From positions 1-14,611 of the forward strand of contig JALXER010000271.1 in NCBI GenBank assembly GCA_027069385.1: a DNA stretch of 14,611 nucleotides, given 5' to 3'. This DNA is from Paracoccaceae bacterium. GTDB taxonomy: Bacteria > Pseudomonadota > Alphaproteobacteria > Rhodobacterales > Rhodobacteraceae. Numbering within the stretch: position 1 is the first letter of the stretch; every line of letters begins with the position of its first letter. Both the position numbers and the translations under genes were made by a program. Positions 1-5,396 of the stretch are shown here, one piece after another. Below the pieces are notes generated by a model. That model did no database searches and was not told the DNA's origin. It saw only the letters and a list, made by a program, of their open reading frames with translations.

Positions 1-144
1 GGTTGGTACCTCGGGGGTAGAGGGCGATGACCCTGCCCTTACCGCCGAGCTAAGCGTAACCACCACCGGCGCAACATAAAGCGCCGCCGGAATCAATCCC
101 AGCTTTCGCAACGCTTGTCGTCTTGTCAGGTGTTTGTCATCCAT
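1..144 (-). CDS. Small Tat-signal protein B, 5' part only; candidate substrate of the adjacent kinase
   Basis: Only the first 48 codons lie in the window; the gene runs off the left edge. ATG at 144 overlaps the end of the kinase/PqqD gene by 8 nt (ATGGATGA, kinase stop TGA at 139-137), so the two are probably translationally coupled. The N-terminus has a twin-arginine-like signal: LTRRQALRKLG at residues 6-16, a hydrophobic stretch to about residue 34, and a likely signal peptidase site near residue 37. The mature part begins AGSSPSTPEVPT. It resembles small protein A (1526-1864) in the TRR..A...LG core, the P.V.TLS segment, the AGSS after the signal, and a shared PSTPEV string, so the two look paralogous. 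I do not recognise a named family. The role as a secreted, modified peptide is inferred from the neighbouring HprK-like/PqqD protein. The rest of the protein, including any cysteines, is not visible. Confidence 0.75.
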   Translation of the reverse strand, partial: MDDKHLTRRQALRKLGLIPAALYVAPVVVTLSSAVRAGSSPSTPEVPT

Positions 145-1426
145 TGGCGCTTTGCCTGCTCGGGTTCGGGGTTCGGGTCGAATCGGCCCCAGTATAGACC
201 GGAATTTGGGCGTCGTCATTATCGGCGCGGGCAACCAGATGGTGCCCGACAAACGAACCCATGGTGTCCAGCACATCCTGCCGGATACCGGTCGGGTCCT
301 GCTCGGGATAGGCGGCTTGCAGCAAGCCGACAATTTCAGGCACGTCGATCGGCTCGGCCAGCAGATGCCAGATCGTGGCCGCCCCCTCGTTCAGATAAAG
401 GATACTGCGGCCGTTGCGCCCCGACAGATAGCGTTTATTGTCCACAATCGATTCAGTTACGCCGGGGTGGCGGACAAGTTGCGCAGTTTGCCAGTTCTCG
501 ATCTGCCCACCATCATCTGCCGCAGGCGCTGGGCTGAAATCCTGCCCCGAGATACGGGCCAGCGGTTCGGTCCATTCGCCAAAATGACGGTTGATCAGGT
601 CAACCGCTTCATCCACATCGTCAAACTGCAGCCGGTAACACTGGGTGGTGCGCACGGCCATGGTCAGCACGTTCAGAATGGTTGCCGCATTGGCCGCACG
701 CGAAAAATTCTGACGGATCAGCGCGGTCAGGGCTTCGGAACGGTCGATCGGTTCAAGCACCGGTGGCGAACCGGCCTTTTGCTCAAGATAGACCAGCGCA
801 CCCAGCGGCGCGGCCTCGGCATTGCTTGCGGCGTGCGACGGGTCGGGGGCCACATAACGGTATTGCGCATTCTCGACAAAGGGTTGCCGGTCGAAAAACC
901 GCTTTGTCCGCTGGCCAATCCGGGCAGGAAGGGGCAGGCGAACCCGCGTTGAAATCCCTTGGGATATGCCACACAAAATGTCGTCGCTATTGATTTGCAG
1001 CGGCAAAAAGTCGTCGGTAAACACCTTGTTTCCGGCGGCCATCAGCCCCAGACAAAGCGTGCTTTTGCCCGCCTTTCGCGTGCTGGGAAACACCACAAGC
1101 CGGCCGTTTATTTCAACAGCCGCACCGTGCAGGCACAACATATCGGGGTGTTCGCGCAACTGCGCCCAGGCCAGTTCTACCACCAGACGGCACACGGCAT
1201 TCACCGGATCGTCATAGAACAGGTCTTCGGCCATAAACGGCGAAGAAACCCGGTATTTGTGATTTTCCAGCGTTACTTGCGCAAAGGCATCCGTGCTGCC
1301 CTGATTGGAAAGCGTATAGGCCCAATGGGCAAAAACCGTTTCAAGCGCAGCAATGAACGCCGCATCGACGCCAAGAGCAACGCGGGCGGTTAACCCGTTA
1401 AATTTCAAGGTTTGAACATTAGACAT
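137..1426 (-). CDS. HPr-kinase-like P-loop kinase with C-terminal PqqD (peptide-recognition) domain
   Basis: 429 aa from ATG at 1426, chosen because GGTGGTGG lies just upstream and the further upstream in-frame start adds a Cys/Gly-rich stretch unlike the family. Residues ~85-270 match HprK-related kinases: LHGAAV (H100), a P-loop PSTRKAGKST (114-123) and an Asp pair TDDFLPL (D138-D139) where HPr kinases hold their phosphate-handling acidic residues. Residues ~312-400 match PqqD-type domains: VRHPGV, a short linker, LNEGAATIWHLL (345-356), then ...IVGLLQAAYP and DVLDTMGSFV. Such domains bind leader peptides in peptide-modification pathways. HprK-related kinases encoded with PqqD proteins are known from proposed peptide-modification and lasso-peptide clusters; here both are in one chain. 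Cytoplasmic, no membrane segment. It sits between two small Tat-signal proteins, overlapping the downstream one by 8 nt, so these are the likely substrates (inference). The P-loop starts with Pro-Ser rather than Gly, but GKST is intact. A true HPr/PTS regulatory kinase is unlikely given the fusion and context. Confidence 0.85.
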   Translation of the reverse strand: MSNVQTLKFNGLTARVALGVDAAFIAALETVFAHWAYTLSNQGSTDAFAQVTLENHKYRVSSPFMAEDLFYDDPVNAVCRLVVELAWAQLREHPDMLCLHGAAVEINGRLVVFPSTRKAGKSTLCLGLMAAGNKVFTDDFLPLQINSDDILCGISQGISTRVRLPLPARIGQRTKRFFDRQPFVENAQYRYVAPDPSHAASNAEAAPLGALVYLEQKAGSPPVLEPIDRSEALTALIRQNFSRAANAATILNVLTMAVRTTQCYRLQFDDVDEAVDLINRHFGEWTEPLARISGQDFSPAPAADDGGQIENWQTAQLVRHPGVTESIVDNKRYLSGRNGRSILYLNEGAATIWHLLAEPIDVPEIVGLLQAAYPEQDPTGIRQDVLDTMGSFVGHHLVARADNDDAQIPVYTGADSTRTPNPSRQSANG

Positions 1427-1490
1427 TATTACACCACCACCATCTGTGCCCGAACAGACGCAACTTAACAGAGTTGCCCTCATCGGCAAA

Positions 1491-1519
1491 CCCCTGCAGG
1501 CCGGATAGGCCCGCAGGGG
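1491..1519 (-). terminator. Strong hairpin between small protein A and the kinase gene (possible partial terminator or mRNA stabiliser)
   Basis: CCCCTGC (1491-1497) pairs with GCAGGGG (1513-1519). After one A/C mismatch, GGCC (1499-1502) pairs with GGCC (1508-1511) around a 5-nt loop. On the minus strand the stem is followed only by TTTG, a weak U-tract, so full termination is unlikely. It starts 7 nt after the stop of small protein A (1526) and lies upstream of the kinase start (1426). Placed here it would favour more transcript of the small protein than of the kinase, as is common for substrate/enzyme gene pairs. The stem is seen directly; the regulatory effect is inferred. Confidence 0.55.
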
Positions 1520-1525
1520 TATAGG

Positions 1526-1864
1526 TCAGGGTGTCGTAAACCCGTGTTCAATCAGACAAGCCACATAATCGGGGTTGTTCAGGTCTTCGGGGCCACAGGC
1601 CCGGCGCTTGCGCCGTTTCAGGGCGCGTTCGGTGCGACCTGTAGAACCGCCACCGCTGCCCCCCGAGGAACTCGGGCCGCTGGCCACTTCGGGCGTGCTC
1701 GGGGTTTCGGGGGCGCTGGGGGTGCTCGAGCCTTCGGGGCCACTGGAGCCGGCCTGCGCCATCGACAGGGTGGTTACGGCCGGAACCGCATAGGCCGCCA
1801 ACGCAATACCGCCCAGACGGGCAAATGCCTTGCGGCGGGTCATACCTTTTTCTTCGTTGTCCAT
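1526..1864 (-). CDS. Small Tat-signal protein A; Ser/Pro/Gly-rich with basic stretch and Cys pair
   Basis: 112 aa. ATG at 1864 has an AAAGGAAAG ribosome site just upstream. The N-terminus is a twin-arginine-like signal: MTRRKAFARLG at 8-18, a hydrophobic stretch to about 36, and an AQA cleavage motif at 36-38. The predicted mature part is a Ser/Pro/Thr/Gly-rich linker (39-76), a strongly basic stretch KRRKRR (83-88), and a tail with cysteines at 90 and 103 ending HGFTTP. I know no named family for it. It is the first gene of the cluster with the HprK/PqqD kinase, separated from it by a hairpin, and has a related partner (small protein B) on the kinase's other side. The Ser/Thr-rich linker is a plausible phosphorylation target, and the leader could be read by the PqqD domain; both are inference. 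It may instead be a small cell-surface or periplasmic protein unrelated to RiPPs. Existence is supported by signal structure, ribosome site and paralogy. Confidence 0.8.
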   Translation of the reverse strand: MDNEEKGMTRRKAFARLGGIALAAYAVPAVTTLSMAQAGSSGPEGSSTPSAPETPSTPEVASGPSSSGGSGGGSTGRTERALKRRKRRACGPEDLNNPDYVACLIEHGFTTP

Positions 1865-1942
1865 TTTCTTTCCTTTGCAAAATGCTTTCGAGGCAGGGCA
1901 ACCGCCCTATGCTTTTAACCATAGGTGATTCGGTGTAACAGG

Positions 1943-1976
1943 AACCTGACCGCCATTGTCAGCATTTTGACAGGTT
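1943..1976. promoter_or_regulatory. Nested inverted repeats in divergent intergenic region (candidate operator)
   Basis: The 155 nt between small protein A (start 1864) and the PepSY gene (start 2020) must hold divergent promoters. In it AACCTG (1943-1948) faces CAGGTT (1971-1976), and inside, TGTCA (1957-1961) faces TGACA (1968-1972) around 6 nt. Symmetric half-sites between divergent genes suit a dimeric regulator. On the minus strand CTGACA could serve as a -35 for the small-protein gene, but I see no convincing -10. No regulator family can be named. Confidence 0.3.
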
Positions 1977-2019
1977 GGCTGGCGTAAAAAAACCGAGCAT
2001 TCCACCACCCGAGGCCACC

Positions 2020-2616
2020 ATGAAAAAACCCGGCAAAGCCGCCATCTGGCAATTTACCCGCACCCTGCACGCCTGGCTGGGTATCCTGATCTTTCCACTG
2101 ATTATCGTTGTGGGCTTTACCGGTTTTTATCTGAATCACGCCCGCACCGTGTTTGCCTTTCTGGAATCAACCCCCTATGACGAAGCGCAGTTCGAAGAAT
2201 GGCCAACCGCCCGCATCACCGATCTTGACGCGGCAAAACATCTGGCCGAAACCCTGTGGCCCGATACCCCTGTCGGTGCGATCAGCAGTGACATGTATCA
2301 TGAATGGCCGGTTTACATCCTCCAGATGCCCGACGCGCAACTGATTGTCAGCCGCGAAACCGGTCATTACTATACAAAGACAACCTTTCACCGTAAAACC
2401 TATTCGCCCGACGGCGATCTGGTCGACAGCAAGTTTTACTGGGGAAGCCTGTTCAAATGGCTGCATGTACGCGGCTGGCCCAGCGATCTGTTCGGCACCT
2501 TGTTAACCGATATCACCAGCATCGCGATGATCGTTTTCGCGTTTTCCGGTGTGATTTTGTGGTGGTTTCCGCGCATCAAGAAATTCCGCCGCGCCATGGG
2601 CCGGATATTCAGTTAG
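2020..2616 (+). CDS. Short PepSY-associated transmembrane protein
   Basis: 198 aa from ATG 2020, preceded by GAGG with 5-nt spacing; an earlier in-frame start at 1975 lacks such a site. The N-terminal helix (about 18-38, ILIFPLIIVVGFTGFYL) is preceded by RTLHAWLG, which with the following LNH gives the conserved His pattern of PepSY-associated membrane proteins (H17, H40). A periplasmic region of about 100 residues follows, then FKWLHV (H149) and a second helix at about 166-183 ending in a basic cytoplasmic tail. Larger relatives are linked to metal or haem reduction and to siderophore uptake; this one is a minimal two-to-three helix form, so the reaction is unknown. It is the only plus-strand gene, divergent from the small-protein/kinase cluster and converging with an 8-nt overlap on the unknown membrane protein gene. 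A functional tie to either neighbour is not shown. Confidence 0.8.
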   Translation: MKKPGKAAIWQFTRTLHAWLGILIFPLIIVVGFTGFYLNHARTVFAFLESTPYDEAQFEEWPTARITDLDAAKHLAETLWPDTPVGAISSDMYHEWPVYILQMPDAQLIVSRETGHYYTKTTFHRKTYSPDGDLVDSKFYWGSLFKWLHVRGWPSDLFGTLLTDITSIAMIVFAFSGVILWWFPRIKKFRRAMGRIFS

Positions 2617-3124
2617 GGCGTACCCAAACGGTTTTGATTTCCAGCGCCTTGTTGCCGGTGGCGCGCCGGATGGTTTCAAGACGCATTCCGGGCAAGGCGC
2701 TGAATGCTTCTAACAACCCGTCAGCACCGGCGGCGGCAAACGGAATCAGCAGCGGCGTGCCTTCGGTATGATACAAAACCCAACTATGCCCGCCGACCCG
2801 ATTGGGCGAGATATCGATCTTGCGAATGCTGTCAATGGTAACCGTACCCCCAAGATGAGGGGCCAGATAGGTTATATTGCGCTCGTCGATCTCTACCAGT
2901 CCGGGGCCGTCGGTGGTGCTGCGCAGGCCCGCCCGAACCAGCGCAATATAAAGCAGAGTCACGAATGCGCCGGTCAGCCCCAGCCCCAGCACCCCCATGA
3001 CCCAGCTTTCATAGCGATACCCGATCCACAACACCCGCAACCCGCCAAGCAGGGCAACGCCATAAACCAACGGCTCGCGCCAGCGGTGCAGGGTGGTCAT
3101 GGCTCGGGGGCGAAAAAGCGACAT
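2609..3124 (-). CDS. Two-helix membrane protein of unknown function with PH-like soluble part
   Basis: 171 aa from ATG 3124, which lies 4 nt after the stop of the GNAT gene; ATG 3100 (163 aa, starting MTTLHRW) is an equally possible start, and neither has a strong ribosome site, consistent with coupling to the upstream gene. Two hydrophobic segments lie at about 19-36 and 43-63 and are joined by a short YRYESW turn. A soluble C-terminal part of about 100 residues contains LVEIDERNITYLAPHLGG, an IDSIRKIDISPN segment, and a W-x-LYHTEGTPLLIPFAAAGADGLL stretch split over strands. This strand-rich pattern resembles bacterial PH-like domains, a weak match made by eye. Last gene of the carbonic anhydrase-rsmE-GNAT operon. 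Function unknown; likely in the inner membrane with the soluble part in the cytoplasm. Confidence 0.7.
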   Translation of the reverse strand: MSLFRPRAMTTLHRWREPLVYGVALLGGLRVLWIGYRYESWVMGVLGLGLTGAFVTLLYIALVRAGLRSTTDGPGLVEIDERNITYLAPHLGGTVTIDSIRKIDISPNRVGGHSWVLYHTEGTPLLIPFAAAGADGLLEAFSALPGMRLETIRRATGNKALEIKTVWVRPN

Positions 3125-3128
3125 TGGA

Positions 3129-3965
3129 TCACGCGAACAAAGTAATGGCATAGGTGCCGACTTGCCGGAACCCGATTGCACGATACACCTTTGACGCCGA
3201 AGGTGAAGCCGAAAACAACACCGCCTTTGCAACCCCGTTGGCGCGCACCTCGGCCAGATGCTGCGCAACGGCGGATTTGGCATAGCCGCGACCGCGAAGA
3301 TCCGGCGGAGTGTATACGCCCCCGATCTGCACACAATCGGGCAGCACCGCGGTAAAGGCGGTTTTCGCCACCGCTTGCCCGTGGTCAAACAGCACCCGCA
3401 GCCGGTCGGTGTCTATCTGGCGCGCAACCGACTGGATGGCCATATCGCACGTCTTTGCGCCCGGGGTCGCGCCCAGTACCTCCAATTCATACGCATAGGT
3501 CCAGCTTTCCAGCAGCGGGCGGGTGGCAGGGTCGGGGGCGCGCAGGGTGGTATTGGTTTCGGGCAGGCAAAGCTGCGCCAGTTCAAGGGCGAAAAGCGGC
3601 TCCTGCTCCTGCATTCGCGTCGGCCTGTCCTGCAAGCCAAAGGCGTTGACCAGCGTATCCACATGAGCCTGCGCACCCAGCACCGCGGGCACCATTATCG
3701 GCCCGAGCGCGGCGCGCATATGGGCGGCGATCGGGCCAAGGTCATGTTGGGCATGGCCCATTAGCGTACCGTTATTGGCCACGGCCCCGACGCCGGTTAT
3801 CTCCGCCCCGTTACGCTGCATGAAATAGCGCATCGCATAAGGGGCGGTGGTATTGCCAATCCCGAAATCGCGCAGATTACCGCGCAAAAACATGGTGGTC
3901 GCAAAATTGCGGGCCAGAAAAGCTTCAAGTGCGGGCGCATCCGCAGCCGAGGCCTGCGCAATCAC
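3129..3965 (-). CDS. GNAT-family N-acetyltransferase
   Basis: 278 aa from GTG 3965, chosen because it overlaps the rsmE stop as GTGA and gives an N-terminus that begins directly with a folded-looking segment (DAPALEAFLARN); no ATG fits. The C-terminal half carries the acetyl-CoA-binding pattern of GNAT enzymes: QIGGVYTPPDLRGRGYAKS (about 213-231) with the R-G-R-G-Y-A pyrophosphate loop at 224-229, then an Ala-rich helix, and YRAIGF (261-266) near the end. The first ~150 residues are a diverged region, as in tandem-GNAT proteins where only the C-terminal copy keeps the cofactor loop. Substrate unknown. Third gene of the operon, translationally coupled to rsmE; a ribosome- or RNA-related substrate is possible by position only. 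Confidence 0.85.
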   Translation of the reverse strand: MIAQASAADAPALEAFLARNFATTMFLRGNLRDFGIGNTTAPYAMRYFMQRNGAEITGVGAVANNGTLMGHAQHDLGPIAAHMRAALGPIMVPAVLGAQAHVDTLVNAFGLQDRPTRMQEQEPLFALELAQLCLPETNTTLRAPDPATRPLLESWTYAYELEVLGATPGAKTCDMAIQSVARQIDTDRLRVLFDHGQAVAKTAFTAVLPDCVQIGGVYTPPDLRGRGYAKSAVAQHLAEVRANGVAKAVLFSASPSASKVYRAIGFRQVGTYAITLFA

Positions 3966-4693
3966 TGCCAGTCGCCCAAGGCCTGTTGCCACGCGGTCAG
4001 GGCGGCAACCACGGCCGTATCGGCGCGCAGGATACGCGGGCCAAGGGTGACCGGCGTCGTGCGGGGCAATGCGCGCAAAGTTTGCGCTTCTTCGGGGGCA
4101 AACCCGCCTTCGGGGCCAACAAAAACCGCCCACGGGCCAACGCTTTGCCCCGCCAAAGCCGCGACTGCCGGCTCGGCGTTCAGCGATTCATCGCAAAACA
4201 GGATTCGGCGCTGTTCCGGAAAGCCGCGCATCAGCGTTTCGAACTTTTGCGGCGCTTCAAGTCGGGGCACATAGGTGATGCCGCATTGCTCGGCCGCCTC
4301 GGTGACATGGGCGCGCATCCGGTCGGTGTTGAAACGTTCGTTGGTATAGCGCGTCAGCACCGGCAGCAGCCGCGCCACCCCCATTTCCACCGCCTTTTCG
4401 ACAATCAGCGCGGTCCGGACCTTTTTGACCGGCGCGAAAACCAGCCAGAGGTCGGGGGGCAGTTGCAACGGCGCGCCCGGCTGCACGCATTTAAGCAGCC
4501 CCTTGCGCTTGCCCGCCTGCACGATTTCGGCCAGCCATTCGCCATCCACCCCGTTGAACAGCCGCACCTGCCCGCCAACCGTCTGTCGCATCACCCCGAA
4601 CAGATAATGCGCCTGCGCCTGATCGAGCGGAACCACCAGATTATCCCCCAGCGCCGCATCGACAAACAGCCGTATTTTGGCCCGTGGTTTCAT
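3962..4693 (-). CDS. rsmE: 16S rRNA (uracil(1498)-N(3))-methyltransferase RsmE
   Basis: 243 aa, the usual length for the family. RsmE transfers a methyl group from S-adenosylmethionine to N3 of U1498 in 16S rRNA of the assembled 30S subunit. The N-terminal part (to about 70) is the PUA-like RNA-binding domain, with RLFVDAAL and the HYLFGVMRQTVGGQVRLFNG stretch. The C-terminal part is a SPOUT knot fold with FVGPEGGFAPEE (191-202) and LGPRILRADTA (217-227), the knot loops that bind the cofactor. EKAVEMGV (99-106) and the TNERFN region (117-122) are also typical. The ATG at 4693 overlaps the carbonic anhydrase stop as ATGA, and the stop overlaps the GNAT start by 4 nt, so it is translationally coupled on both sides. 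Confidence 0.95.
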   Translation of the reverse strand: MKPRAKIRLFVDAALGDNLVVPLDQAQAHYLFGVMRQTVGGQVRLFNGVDGEWLAEIVQAGKRKGLLKCVQPGAPLQLPPDLWLVFAPVKKVRTALIVEKAVEMGVARLLPVLTRYTNERFNTDRMRAHVTEAAEQCGITYVPRLEAPQKFETLMRGFPEQRRILFCDESLNAEPAVAALAGQSVGPWAVFVGPEGGFAPEEAQTLRALPRTTPVTLGPRILRADTAVVAALTAWQQALGDWQ

Positions 4694-5337
4694 GCCAGCG
4701 AAACGAATCCGTGGGTTTTGCGATCGTACATCTCCAGCACGCCGTCGCCGATACTGTGCCACAGGCCGTGCAATTGTAACGCCCCGTTATTCACCGAATG
4801 CTCGACAAACGGAAAGCCCATCAGGTTTTCCAGCGCCAGCACCACACCGGCATGTTCAAGCGCACGGATCCGCTCGGCCTTGTCGGTGATATGGCGCACC
4901 CGTTCATAGCCCGGGCGCAGAATTTCCATCCAGTCATCCACAAAGCTGTACCCCGCTACCGGTTTTTCGCCGGTGCAGGTATCGTGACAATGGCGCACCC
5001 CGCCGCATTGGGAATGGCCCAACACGATGATATGATTGATTTCGAGCGTCATCACCGCAAATTCGATGACCGCCGACGTGCCGTGATGCACCTCGTCCAC
5101 CGTAAAAGGCGGCACCATATTGGCGATATTGCGATGGATAAAGAACTCGCCGGTTTCGGACCCGAAGATAGAGGTCGCATGGACGCGGCTGTCGCAGCAC
5201 GAAATAACCAGAGCCTCGGGCTTCTGGCCCTGACTTGCCAGCATTTCATGCTCGATCTGCCGCTCGATGAAAGGGCCGGCTTTCCAGCGCCGATACCGGT
5301 CAACCAGAACCTGGGGTAGCGGGCTCACATATTCCAT
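4690..5337 (-). CDS. Beta-class carbonic anhydrase
   Basis: 215 aa; interconverts carbon dioxide and bicarbonate in the cytoplasm. The zinc and active-site motifs of the beta class are complete: C-x-D-x-R at C47, D49, R51 (SCCDSR), and H-x-x-C at H108 and C111 (GHSQCGG). IHRNIANMVPP (67-77) is the typical loop between them. Start ATG 5337 has TCGGAGG about 7 nt upstream, the best ribosome site of the operon, consistent with this being the first gene. It overlaps rsmE by 4 nt. It may supply bicarbonate for carboxylations; no cyanase or transporter gene is nearby, so a cynT-type role is not supported. The 59 nt upstream of it show no convincing promoter by eye. Confidence 0.95.
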   Translation of the reverse strand: MEYVSPLPQVLVDRYRRWKAGPFIERQIEHEMLASQGQKPEALVISCCDSRVHATSIFGSETGEFFIHRNIANMVPPFTVDEVHHGTSAVIEFAVMTLEINHIIVLGHSQCGGVRHCHDTCTGEKPVAGYSFVDDWMEILRPGYERVRHITDKAERIRALEHAGVVLALENLMGFPFVEHSVNNGALQLHGLWHSIGDGVLEMYDRKTHGFVSLA

Positions 5338-5396
5338 GCGGGGCCTCCGATAGGGGTAAACCCGTCAATGCCGGTATCAGGCTGCGACGATCAATC

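Noticed and set aside
137..1426. Classical HPr kinase/phosphorylase of the PTS regulatory system
   Set aside because: No HPr, EI or EIIA genes nearby, the P-loop is diverged, and the C-terminal PqqD domain is not part of that enzyme.
1544..1918. Ala/Gly-rich plus-strand frame opposite small protein A
   Set aside because: The minus-strand frame has a ribosome site, a twin-arginine signal and a paralogue; the plus frame is a compositional mirror of the Ser/Pro/Gly linker.
3929..4909. 326-codon plus-strand frame opposite rsmE and carbonic anhydrase
   Set aside because: Crosses two genes with intact catalytic motifs on the other strand; composition rich in Arg, His and Gln with no domain.
5338..5396. 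GGG-TAAA-CCC near the carbonic anhydrase start as a terminator for the protease gene
   Set aside because: A stem of only 3 bp with no U-tract; it overlaps the leader of the next gene.
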